DNA of 64,000 nt from an uncultured Aquimarina sp. (GTDB lineage Bacteria > Bacteroidota > Bacteroidia > Flavobacteriales > Flavobacteriaceae). The notes below the pieces were generated by a model, which was not told the DNA's origin, did not search any database, and saw nothing but the letters and a program-made list of their open reading frames with translations. The number at the start of each line of letters is the position of its first letter. Position 1 is the stretch's first letter. Both the position numbers and the translations under genes were made by a program. The DNA is taken from NCBI GenBank assembly GCA_947489195.1, contig CANLCT010000009.1, forward strand, positions 1 to 64,000, in the 5' to 3' direction. Positions 31,401 to 39,516 of the stretch are shown in pieces.

Positions 31401-33395
31401 ACAGTTACTCCTGCGGCTAATACAGCATGTTTTTTTGAGTTAGATGTAACAGCACCAAATTGTGACTGCCCAGTAGTGGCAGATCCAACAAGTCCTTCTG
31501 ATGAAACAATTTGTGAAGATGATACGATTCCTGCATTAAGCGTTACTGTTGGAGCAGGTTTGGTTGCGAACTGGTTTAGAGCGGACGGTACACCAATTGC
31601 AGCCGCTCAAGGTACAGTTGCTTATACACCATCAGCAGCTGATTTAGTTATAGGTGAAAATATCTTTAGAGTTGAAGCTGCTGATGCCACAGGCTGTCCA
31701 AGTAATCAGGTAGATGTAAAATTAACATTGGTTGGTAATCCAGATATAGTTTTGCCAACGGTTACTGAAAGTTGTGATGAATTTGTATTAGCTCCTTTAG
31801 TAGTTGGAGATTATTTTGATGCGCCAGTAGGAACATTTAGTAGAATGCGATTGAGTGCGGGAGATGTACTGACAAGTTCTCAGACTTTATATATATATGC
31901 CGAAAATACTGTGGGGTCACAAGTATGTGCTTCTCAAGAAATGTTTGATATTACAGTAAACCCTTTGCCAATCCCTGTTGCACCAACGTTAGATGCAGCA
32001 TATTGCAACAGTTTTTCATTACCTGTTTTGGCTAACCCAACAACACAGCAATACTTTACTTCTCCAGCAGGAGGAGGATCTGAGCTTATGGCGGGAGACG
32101 CTATTACAAGTACTCAAACTATTTATATTTTTGAAACTAGTGCTGCAGGTTGTACAAATGAAATTTCATTTGAAGTAGTTATAGAAAATATTACAGGAAA
32201 TCCAGGTGAAGATGGAAGTCTTGATCTGTGTACTAATGATGCTCCAATTGCATTAATTACTGGTTTAGGAGGGAATCCAACAGATAATGGTTCGTGGACA
32301 TTACCTGATGGAAGTATGCAGACAGATCCTAATTTTGAAATAGACCCTGCAATAGCTGCTAGTGGTACTTATACCTATACCATTAATACGACAAGTACTT
32401 GTTCTGGTGTGTCTGGAACGGTGGAAGTTTCTATTTTAGGAATTCCTGCGCCAACATTACCAACAACATTGCCCGTAGGTAACCAGTGTGAATCTTTTAC
32501 TTTACCTAGTTTGCCTGCTAATCAATTTTATTCAACAATATCATTGGCAACAGATCCAAGTAGTATTGGTGATTTAAATGTAGGGGAAGTGTTAACATCT
32601 ACAACAGATTTGTTTTTAATAGAAGAAAATGCCAATGGGTGTAAAGGTGAAATCCCTTTTAGGATTAGTATTGAAAACTTACCAGTTTTTGAATTAACAG
32701 GCGGAAATGGTTGTGTTGATGATTCGGGTAATATTGTACCGATTACGATTAGTACGCCATTAAGTACAGTGGATTATGATTTACAGTGGTTGTTAAATGG
32801 AACCATATTAGCAGGAGAAACAAATCCAACAATTGATGCAACGACTATTGGTGATTATACTATAGAGTATTCTAGTAAAACGACAACAGGTTGTAGTGAT
32901 ACGCAAACAACATCGATTTTGCCTATAGAGTCTCCAGATAATTTGACTTTTAATGTTAGCTTAAACACCGTTGAGTTATTTGTAACTCAGGGAGATAATC
33001 TTACTTATACTTTAATTGGAATTGATACTAATTATGTAGTTTCGCAAGTTGGAAATGTGTTCCGAGGTGTGCCTCCAGGGGATTATGTAGCAACGGTTTC
33101 AAATGAATGTAACTCCTTGTCAATAGACGTGCCTGTTTTCGGTTTTCCTGAATTTTTTAGTCCAAATGGAGATATTGATAATGAAGTTTGGAATGTAAAA
33201 GGAAATCCAGGTGATACTAAAATTATTATTAGTATTTATGACCGATACGGAAGATTGTTAGCAAGTTTTAACCCTGATGGGCGCGGCTGGAATGGTACTT
33301 ATAATGACATACACATGCCTGCAGATGATTATTGGTATTATGCAAAAACAGATGATGGAGAGGAATTCAGAGGGCATTTTGCTCTACTAAGATAA
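28467..33395 (+). CDS. Large surface adhesin with TSP3 repeats and T9SS type B (gliding-motility) C-terminal domain
   Basis: 1642 residues with a signal peptide ending at NAFGQ. Thrombospondin type 3-like calcium-binding repeats (DGDNDGILNDVDTDDDNDG near 205; a second block about 442-638) are followed by a series of about eight Ig/SprB-like modules with recurring GTWTLPDG and cysteine-containing openings such as SVCTSDPAFDLFSLL. Residues about 1558-1642 (FFSPNGDIDNEVWNVKGNPG, then IYDRYGRLLASFNPDGRGWN) form the gliding-motility-associated C-terminal domain, the T9SS type B signal. Such proteins are surface adhesins; the ligand is unknown. The PorP/SprF gene follows after 49 bases, the usual pairing for type B substrates. 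Confidence 0.88.
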   Translation: MQKLLFFVAVFFGVVNAFGQQPTSIAIDVELGSNPSCEGSLVQLKAVPSELNSAYQYDWWEIPQEGPENGRRNNVKRVLPDGSTQDVRGVEGPNGENTFIRINPRFTTLYGVRIGGTTKEITITVDKSPNPGLDSSIFLCGKTSDIDLFAELDGAPETGGTWSPGNGVYDITNTNGGVFTYTVDKGGACPIQSATVTVRPCGINDGDNDGILNDVDTDDDNDGIPDTVEDGFCTPASLTPTFILEEDFGFGGPTRSKFVDGTGLIYNPGIPQDINGNDGEYNIATSSYYLTLNQGPAVFIRTDLEMDTDADGDVNGRFMAINMKTSSFDNKPIFQVKDLPVIPGVEYDFSMAVVSLSNNTAEVEPHLQIEVIDQSNPTVPIFSQDSGEIPNGNDKWNNYGTKFTPAVGTTLVTIQVVNLQTAGGNGNDVGIDNIFLSRLQCDFDRDGIPNSEDLDSDNDGIYDIVENNEGAKDADGDGRVDNQADSGSITAIVNSDSDANPDYLDVDSDNDGIIDHVEAMETASYIGPSGADGNFNGVDDSYDTNGTPIVLADTDADGTPDYLDDNSDDDCLDDTVEAYDLDEDGVSDILNAAFNDTDNDGLDDDYDTEVLGRLTSDTNGTNGGQEPSVFPDVHNPGGDRDWRDEFIATPIVLTDVADVCQGATTVFNLFDELNTMLAALTPPISSLPTTGTWTVPVGGNAVTGGHLGTLDVSTVMSPALSYIYTLPRIGTCPERTFTMPVEVTPVPFAGEDATDSVCTSDPAFDLFSLLGDRMDGTMPSPGGEWTVGTTGVVFGTDDKGSFNPLTDTFGVYTYTVTGGSGCGTDEATVTISIGGANPGTPPASPQQYCRDDATTVDLFTLLTGTPQASGTWTLPDGTVFNGMLTPNDASFVSGDYTYEVVASGCPGATSIIEVVITDVPMLQVQNSDKVCNGVGVSATSYDITYTLTGTGTVTSDFGTVDETTSMVTGIPKDQDIVLTVTPAANTACFFELDVTAPNCDCPVVADPTSPSDETICEDDTIPALSVTVGAGLVANWFRADGTPIAAAQGTVAYTPSAADLVIGENIFRVEAADATGCPSNQVDVKLTLVGNPDIVLPTVTESCDEFVLAPLVVGDYFDAPVGTFSRMRLSAGDVLTSSQTLYIYAENTVGSQVCASQEMFDITVNPLPIPVAPTLDAAYCNSFSLPVLANPTTQQYFTSPAGGGSELMAGDAITSTQTIYIFETSAAGCTNEISFEVVIENITGNPGEDGSLDLCTNDAPIALITGLGGNPTDNGSWTLPDGSMQTDPNFEIDPAIAASGTYTYTINTTSTCSGVSGTVEVSILGIPAPTLPTTLPVGNQCESFTLPSLPANQFYSTISLATDPSSIGDLNVGEVLTSTTDLFLIEENANGCKGEIPFRISIENLPVFELTGGNGCVDDSGNIVPITISTPLSTVDYDLQWLLNGTILAGETNPTIDATTIGDYTIEYSSKTTTGCSDTQTTSILPIESPDNLTFNVSLNTVELFVTQGDNLTYTLIGIDTNYVVSQVGNVFRGVPPGDYVATVSNECNSLSIDVPVFGFPEFFSPNGDIDNEVWNVKGNPGDTKIIISIYDRYGRLLASFNPDGRGWNGTYNDIHMPADDYWYYAKTDDGEEFRGHFALLR

Positions 33396-33444
33396 ACAAA
33401 CAAGCACCTAAATTTAACTAATTACTTACTACACATTTTAACTA

Positions 33445-34467
33445 ATGGCCTACGCAATAAAATTTAAATTCAAATCCAAAACTATCATTGGGTTAATTAC
33501 ATTGTTTTTTTTAACAATAACAAGTTATTCTCAAGAGGGGTTACCAGTTTATTCTGATTACTTAACTGATAATTATTACTTGATTCACCCATCAATGGCT
33601 GGGGCTTCTAATTGTTCTCAAATACGTTTAACATCACGCAGGTCATGGATTGGTCAAAGTGATGCGCCAAGTTTACAAACCTTGAGTATTAACGGGCGTG
33701 TTGGTCGTAGCTCTGGACTTGGATTAAACGCATATGCCGATGTAAATGGATTTCATAGCCAGAATGGAATATACGGAACCTATGCACATCACCTAATGTT
33801 TTCGAGAGATGAAATTGATTTAAATATGCTTTCATTTGGAATAAGTGCAGGAATATTACAATACCAATTAGACGAGTCTAGTTTTATAGCAGCAGGTGAT
33901 CCTTTAGTTGGAGGAAGCACTACTAATGCTACTAATTTTAATGTGGATTTTGGGTTTTCTTATTTTTATAGAGATTTTTATACACATTTTACAGCTAAAA
34001 ACTTAATTGAAAATGATGGGATTAATCAAACAGATTTAACGAGTAACTTACGTAGATTCTTATTGTCTATGGGAGTAGTTATTGCAAAATTTAATAGTCC
34101 ATGGCAGTTCGAGCCTTCTTTTTTAGCTCAGTACAGGCAAGCATTGCAACAGACAACTGTTGATATGAATATTAAAGTGTATAGAAAATTAAAAAATAAT
34201 CGAACAGCATATGTTGGTGTTTCGTACAGGAGAGCTTTAGATAATCCATCATTTGAAGATACGGCAAATCTGTTGGTTCAAGAGCAATTAAGTTATGTTA
34301 GTCCATTATTTGGAGTTAATTTAGGTAAACTGAAGTTTGCTTACACGTATACAAAACAATTAAATGATGTAGTGTTTTCAAGCGAAGGTTTTCATCAAAT
34401 AACACTTGGTTATGACTTTGGTTGTCGTAAGCAACGTTACCACTGTAATTGTCCTGCAATTAATTAA
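33445..34467 (+). CDS. PorP/SprF family outer-membrane protein
   Basis: 340 residues with a signal peptide (cleavage near ITSYSQ) and the family opening LPVYSDYLTDNYYLIHPSMA followed by TSRRSWIGQSDAPSLQTLSI. The rest is a beta-barrel-like sequence ending in an aromatic strand and an unusual Cys-rich tail (FGCRKQRYHCNCPAIN). In Flavobacterium johnsoniae SprF is needed for secretion of the adhesin SprB; family members are encoded beside type B T9SS substrates and help their surface attachment. The 49-base gap to the adhesin gene supports that pairing here. Confidence 0.92.
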   Translation: MAYAIKFKFKSKTIIGLITLFFLTITSYSQEGLPVYSDYLTDNYYLIHPSMAGASNCSQIRLTSRRSWIGQSDAPSLQTLSINGRVGRSSGLGLNAYADVNGFHSQNGIYGTYAHHLMFSRDEIDLNMLSFGISAGILQYQLDESSFIAAGDPLVGGSTTNATNFNVDFGFSYFYRDFYTHFTAKNLIENDGINQTDLTSNLRRFLLSMGVVIAKFNSPWQFEPSFLAQYRQALQQTTVDMNIKVYRKLKNNRTAYVGVSYRRALDNPSFEDTANLLVQEQLSYVSPLFGVNLGKLKFAYTYTKQLNDVVFSSEGFHQITLGYDFGCRKQRYHCNCPAIN

Positions 34468-34529
34468 ATTTATAATAAGAAAACACCCTTTTTTTTACAG
34501 TGATTATAAGTATAATGAAAGATTTGATT

Positions 34530-35210
34530 TTAGGTTAAGCAAAGTTTATCAACACAGTTTCCTATAATTAAATCTTTCATTTCTTTTTCTAAGGAACTAA
34601 AGTTTTCTTTTTTAACATGCTTAATAAATTCCCCTTGTTTAAGTACCAAAATTTCGTCACAGGTTTCTGCAAGTGTCGAAAAAATATGTGATGAAATTAA
34701 AATGGTTTTATTTAGCTTTTTTAATTTTTGGATTATTTCAATAATCATCATATTACTATGGATATCTACGCCATTAAAAGGTTCGTCAAAAATAAAGTAG
34801 TCATTGCTTTGTAAAAGTATGGCTGTTAAGGCTAATTTTTTTTTCATACCAGTGGAGTAATTAGAGGCGTATTGATCTAGTGGGAGTTCAAAAATGTTTT
34901 GATCATTAATATTAGTAACTTTAGAGTTCCTTGCATTGAGTAGTAATTGGATGTATTCTTTTCCTGTGATTTTGTTAAAAAAATAAGGTTCGGTCATTAG
35001 AAAACCTAATTGATTTTTAAATTCGCTTACGCTAGAAGTAATAGTGCCATTATATTTTTCAAGTCCAGCAATACATCTAAACAGGGTGGTTTTTCCTGAT
35101 CCATTTTCGCCTACTATTCCATATACATCTCCTTTTTTAAAGCAAGCTGAAATGTCTTTGAATACTAAGTTTTTTCCAAAAGATTTCGATAGATTTTTGA
35201 TTTCAATCAT
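34530..35210 (-). CDS. ABC transporter ATP-binding protein
   Basis: 226 residues with Walker A GENGSGKTT (34-42), the signature NYSTGMKKKLAL, Walker B YFIFDEPFNGVD and a switch His in LISSHIFSTLAE. The signature has STGMKKK in place of LSGGQ, as in ABC-2-type drug, antibiotic and gliding (GldA-like) exporters. Its start overlaps the stop of the upstream membrane-protein gene by one base, so the two form a transporter pair. Substrate unknown. Confidence 0.9.
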   Translation of the reverse strand: MIEIKNLSKSFGKNLVFKDISACFKKGDVYGIVGENGSGKTTLFRCIAGLEKYNGTITSSVSEFKNQLGFLMTEPYFFNKITGKEYIQLLLNARNSKVTNINDQNIFELPLDQYASNYSTGMKKKLALTAILLQSNDYFIFDEPFNGVDIHSNMMIIEIIQKLKKLNKTILISSHIFSTLAETCDEILVLKQGEFIKHVKKENFSSLEKEMKDLIIGNCVDKLCLT

Positions 35211-36124
35211 TATAATAAAGTGCTTAATTTTTTTATTGATACTTTATAAAAGTATGGAATTATAAAAAGTACTATCGGCGGAAAAATGAAAGAAATTCCT
35301 AATAATATAGATTGGGGAATTTCAATTTGCTTAGGGAAATTTGAATATTTAGCTAAAATAAAAGTAATTAAATAAGTGTAACATATTAAAAGAAAGGTAA
35401 TCAGTGTTGAAAATTCAGTATAGAAACTAATAAACAATATAAATACAATGGGAATGCTTAACAAACTCGACTGTTTTAAACCTGTTTTTATTTTAGCAAT
35501 TAAAAAGTCTTTAGGTTTATGGTGAAATGACCACACATAAAATGGATGCTCCATATCGCTGTAAAAACTCATAAAATTTAAAAAAGAAATAGCTAGAGCA
35601 AAAAGGCCAAGATTAAAATTGGTGACATAAACAGAAATAAAAGTGAGTATATATGCCAGTAATATTATATAAAATCGTTTTCTAAAACCAATCAAAAATT
35701 CAAAAGGTTCTTTGAAAAATGGAGTAGGTATAGTTTTATTAAACTTAACAGAAGTAGTTATAAGTGCGAATATGAAACTTATAAAAAACAATATTGCTGT
35801 TTCAATATAAAAATGTTTGTAAATTAAAACACTAATAAAAGGGACGGATACAGCTAAATTTTCAATTAGTCTAATTAAATAACAGTCCTTTTTACTAAAA
35901 TTCATCTTCATGAAATCTGCGTTTTTGTTTGCAGTTTTATATAGCATAATGTACATAGCACATGATGCATAAATAGAGCTAGCATATTTTGTAACTAGAA
36001 ATAAGCGCTCTGTTAAGAAAAGGAAAACAGCTAATAATATACAATACCCAATAATTGGATGGACTCCAAATTCGGTTAATTTTCTGTTTACTATTTTAAA
36101 TTTAAGTCTAAAGTAATATAGCAT
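35210..36124 (-). CDS. Membrane partner (putative permease) of the ABC transporter
   Basis: 304 residues with about eight hydrophobic segments (for example IGYCILLAVFLFLTERLFLV, FISVLIYKHFYIETAILFFI, SLLSIPIVFILFISFY) and no soluble domain. I do not recognise a named permease family in it, but the TAATG overlap with the ATPase gene and the membrane topology make it the likely transmembrane subunit. No accessory subunit is nearby. Confidence 0.7.
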   Translation of the reverse strand: MLYYFRLKFKIVNRKLTEFGVHPIIGYCILLAVFLFLTERLFLVTKYASSIYASCAMYIMLYKTANKNADFMKMNFSKKDCYLIRLIENLAVSVPFISVLIYKHFYIETAILFFISFIFALITTSVKFNKTIPTPFFKEPFEFLIGFRKRFYIILLAYILTFISVYVTNFNLGLFALAISFLNFMSFYSDMEHPFYVWSFHHKPKDFLIAKIKTGLKQSSLLSIPIVFILFISFYTEFSTLITFLLICYTYLITFILAKYSNFPKQIEIPQSILLGISFIFPPIVLFIIPYFYKVSIKKLSTLL

Positions 36125-36206
36125 AATACATTTATAGACTTTTTTAAAGTTATAATAATTACATTTATTTTTATGTGAATAATTTATCTAGGACCAAATT
36201 AGTCAG

Positions 36207-38756
36207 CTAATTCATTTCGTAAAACAATATGCTATTCTTTTCGCCAATAGTAATAATTTCTAAGGCGTTGTCTTTATCGGCATTTTTTATGTCAATTAAA
36301 CTGTTTCCATAAATAGGGAAGCCATCAATTGGTTTAGCATTACTATCAAATAAATAAACTTTACTGGTTTGTGTATCTGTAATGCTCACATAAACTTTAT
36401 TGTTTATGTAAAATATTTTAGGCTTAGAGTATACGCCAAATTCTAAATCTATTTTTTTATTTTTTATACTTAAAGTGTTTTCAGCAAAGGAAATCCAGGT
36501 TTTTAATGTGGCATCAATTTGTGTGTTTTCAATTGAAATGGGGGCTTCTTTTTTGCTTAGGTTGCCCGAAGTAGTGATCTGAGTTAACTTTTGATCTGCC
36601 GTAAGTGTAGCAAATGAGTTGTTATACCAATACCATTCATTAGAGGTTTCGGTAGAACCAGATTTTATTTTAATTCTTCTTTTTCCAGTTCTGTTTAAAA
36701 AGTGTACGCCAGTATTATTTTCGTTAACCACAATGTAATCTTTTGTGCCTACTCTAATGTGTTTTGGAGGGTGTGTTATGCCTCCTTTTGATTTGTTTTT
36801 AAAGCGAAAACCATTTATAGGTTGGCCTTTATTGTCAAACATTTTAATTTTATCATTTAATACCACAGCAATTCGATATTTTCTTTTTTTATCATAATCA
36901 AAAACGGCAACAGGTTGTGTAATAGAGGTATTAAATGTTAGCGGAAATGGAGCTACATTATTACCATTTCGATCAAGTACGTGTAATTGATTTGGAGTGG
37001 TAAAAATGAGTTGTAAACGCCCATTGCGATACATATCTATTTGTTGGATTTTACCTAATATAGGAGCGCCAATTTCTTTTTGCCATAAAATTTTCCCAGT
37101 GTTATCAATTAAAGTCAGTTCATTATTTTTATCCTGTACCACTACATCCATACCTTTTGTAAGGTGGTTTTTTACAAAATGAGGGGCATTGGTTATGTTA
37201 TTTTCTAGCACTGTGCTAGCGGTTTGAGCTACTTTAATAAAATCGGAACGTTTAGATTCGGATTTTGAAATTACTTGGTGTATATGTGTAAAACCATTAT
37301 CGGCAGTACATTGTATGGCGGCAAGTTTATAGTCTGCGTTTTTTGTTTTCTTCCAATTTTCAGCAAAAGGCTCAGCTACATTTATAGCTACTTTGTCAAT
37401 TAAACTTTTAGTGTTTTGAAGATGTAATAAACTACTTTGATTGGCAATTTGGTTAGAAAAATTAGTAAACCAATTTTTACTCGGTAGTATGTCTTCATTT
37501 TTTGAAGCAGTAATGATATCTTTTAAAGCATTTTTATCTTTAGCAAAAACCACAAAATTGGCAAGTTGAATATAATAATTAGCTTCGGGGATACTTTGAA
37601 TCAATGGAGCTAATTTTTCGTTAAAATTAATGGAATCTTCTAATTTTGAAATATTAAAGTCTCTAAAAGTTTCGCTATTTTGTTCGGTAGGTAGGTATGA
37701 TGGTACGTCAATTGTTTCATTAATCAACGAAAAAGCCAGTACTTTTGATTTGGTTAAATGAATGATTCCAAATTCATCGGTTTCTATTAAAAAATCATCG
37801 AGAGTGTCATTTTTTAAATCTGATTCTTGATGATTGTATAGTGCAATATTATTAGCTAATAATGAATAATTATCATAGGTGTATGAGGTGAAGCTTTTAA
37901 AATTAGCAGGGGTGATTTTTGCTAATTGATTGGTCTGGGCTTGTGTATTATTAAAAAGATTCATGTAGTCGTAAATAGAATCTTTTGCTTTATATATTCC
38001 ATCAAAAGTAATGGCATTACTGTCAATTTTAATGTCACCAGCTGTCCAGCCACTCCATTTTTTTGTTTCAAAGGTGCTTTCATCGCTGTTTGGTAATAGC
38101 CGCTTAATTATATCAGGATTGTCTTTGTTATTAATTACAATGGAGAAAGAGTTTTTATCGGCTTCTAGTATTTTAAAACTTTCAGTATAGGGGTTTGTAG
38201 TTTTCTTTTTGGGTTTGTTTTGGTATTGTCGTATACTATTTTCTATTAATAATTTATCGTCCGAAGCTATCCAAGTACTATCTAGTGTTGTGGTATAAAA
38301 TGTTTTTTCATTTATAGTGATTTCGTTGTAGCTAGTACTGTTGTAAGAGAAATTGCCAGTAGTGTATTTTTTTATTTTTTCTGCGCTAAGCAAACTATGC
38401 TTTAAAGGGGTTATTAAAGTGTAACCTAAATCTGTTTTTCCAATAGGGGAATAACATAAATAAAAATCATGTTTTTTTGGAGTTAATAGTTTAAACCCAC
38501 CAATGTTTTTAAAATAATTAACTAAGGTGTTGGTTTTATTTTTTGCTAATAATGAGCTGTTTGAAAAATGAGATTGTATTTGTTTTAAATTAGTTCCCTT
38601 AATAACAAAACTAGTGTTTGCAGGGATAAAAGGGATGGGCGAATTCGTTTTTGAAACCTTTTTAGTACATCCAAAGGCAAATAGGAGCAAAATGGAAAAA
38701 AGAAAAGCTTTTAAAAGATCAGATTTGTATTTGAAAGTGCTATTTTTTGCTGACAT
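36207..38756 (-). CDS. Large lipoprotein with C-terminal beta-propeller-like region
   Basis: 849 residues with a lipobox (LLLLFAFGC, Cys30), so it is membrane-anchored and processed by Lgt. The N-terminal 500 residues are reminiscent of DUF3352-type proteins, with PFIPANTSFVIKGTNLKQIQ near the start. The C-terminal 300 residues show repeats of the VQDKNNELTLIDNTGKILWQ, RNGRLQLIFTTPNQLHVLDR and YDKKRKYRIAVVLNDKIKMF type, suggesting a PQQ-like beta-propeller. No catalytic motif is seen. It lies 64 bases downstream of rnhB on the same strand. Function unknown. Confidence 0.7.
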   Translation of the reverse strand: MSAKNSTFKYKSDLLKAFLFSILLLFAFGCTKKVSKTNSPIPFIPANTSFVIKGTNLKQIQSHFSNSSLLAKNKTNTLVNYFKNIGGFKLLTPKKHDFYLCYSPIGKTDLGYTLITPLKHSLLSAEKIKKYTTGNFSYNSTSYNEITINEKTFYTTTLDSTWIASDDKLLIENSIRQYQNKPKKKTTNPYTESFKILEADKNSFSIVINNKDNPDIIKRLLPNSDESTFETKKWSGWTAGDIKIDSNAITFDGIYKAKDSIYDYMNLFNNTQAQTNQLAKITPANFKSFTSYTYDNYSLLANNIALYNHQESDLKNDTLDDFLIETDEFGIIHLTKSKVLAFSLINETIDVPSYLPTEQNSETFRDFNISKLEDSINFNEKLAPLIQSIPEANYYIQLANFVVFAKDKNALKDIITASKNEDILPSKNWFTNFSNQIANQSSLLHLQNTKSLIDKVAINVAEPFAENWKKTKNADYKLAAIQCTADNGFTHIHQVISKSESKRSDFIKVAQTASTVLENNITNAPHFVKNHLTKGMDVVVQDKNNELTLIDNTGKILWQKEIGAPILGKIQQIDMYRNGRLQLIFTTPNQLHVLDRNGNNVAPFPLTFNTSITQPVAVFDYDKKRKYRIAVVLNDKIKMFDNKGQPINGFRFKNKSKGGITHPPKHIRVGTKDYIVVNENNTGVHFLNRTGKRRIKIKSGSTETSNEWYWYNNSFATLTADQKLTQITTSGNLSKKEAPISIENTQIDATLKTWISFAENTLSIKNKKIDLEFGVYSKPKIFYINNKVYVSITDTQTSKVYLFDSNAKPIDGFPIYGNSLIDIKNADKDNALEIITIGEKNSILFYEMN

Positions 38757-38820
38757 ATAGGTATCGCTGTAGCTTTATTAAAATTAAATGAATTCAATAA
38801 GGAATTCTTGACAAAAATAC

Positions 38821-39429
38821 TTAATTGATTTTCAAATCTAAAGTGTATTGTTCAGGTAATAATTTAAATCCTAAACGATGATATTTAGTAACGCCGTATT
38901 CTCGTATAGCATTTCTATGTGCTTTAGTAGGATAGCCTTTGTTTTTTTTCCATCCATACATCGGAAATTCGGTGTCAATTTTTTGCATAAACTCATCCCT
39001 ATAAGTTTTTGCTAACACAGATGCAGCAGCAATATTTACATATTTACCATCACCTCTTATAATACATTCATGCGGAATGTTTGCAACAGGCGTAAATTTA
39101 TTACCGTCTACTAAAATAAATTCTGGACTAGGGTGTAGTTGTAAAATGGAGCGCTGCATAGCAGCAATGGATGCATGCAAAATGTTTAGTTTTTGAATTT
39201 CGTCCATAAAAACATGAGTAACTTTGTACGATATGGCTTCTTTTTCAATGATTTTTCGCAATAGATTTCTGTTTTTTTCGCTCAATTGCTTGGAATCATT
39301 TAGTAAAGGATTACTAAAGTTATCAGGTAAAATTACAGCAGCGGCAGTAACAGGGCCAGCTAGGCAGCCTCGACCAGCTTCGTCGGTGCCACATTCAATT
39401 AAATCGGGATGTTTTTTAAGTATAAGCAA
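38821..39429 (-). CDS. rnhB: Ribonuclease HII
   Basis: RNase HII cuts RNA in RNA-DNA hybrids and starts removal of misincorporated ribonucleotides. The 202-residue protein has the catalytic opening [20 protein letters not shown] (Asp16, Glu17), VDGNKFTP with a third acidic residue, and [20 protein letters not shown] with the fourth; the family tail [18 protein letters not shown] is complete. The only start that gives the usual N-terminus is TTG at 39429; an in-frame stop lies 24 bases upstream and no ATG occurs before the active site. Confidence 0.95.
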   Translation of the reverse strand: MLILKKHPDLIECGTDEAGRGCLAGPVTAAAVILPDNFSNPLLNDSKQLSEKNRNLLRKIIEKEAISYKVTHVFMDEIQKLNILHASIAAMQRSILQLHPSPEFILVDGNKFTPVANIPHECIIRGDGKYVNIAAASVLAKTYRDEFMQKIDTEFPMYGWKKNKGYPTKAHRNAIREYGVTKYHRLGFKLLPEQYTLDLKIN

Positions 39430-39482
39430 AATACAAAATTGAAAGGCCTAATATATGTATAAAAAACATATTTTTGTCACCA

Positions 39483-39501
39483 TGCTGAACAGGTTTCAGT
39501 A
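39483..39501. repeat. Short palindrome between divergent rnhB and porin genes
   Basis: tgctgaa and ttcagta (39483-39489 and 39495-39501) form an imperfect dyad around caggt. It resembles short palindromic intergenic repeats that I recall from other flavobacteria, but only one copy was noticed here. Confidence 0.3.
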
Positions 39502-39516
39502 TCTATAGTTAGTAGT

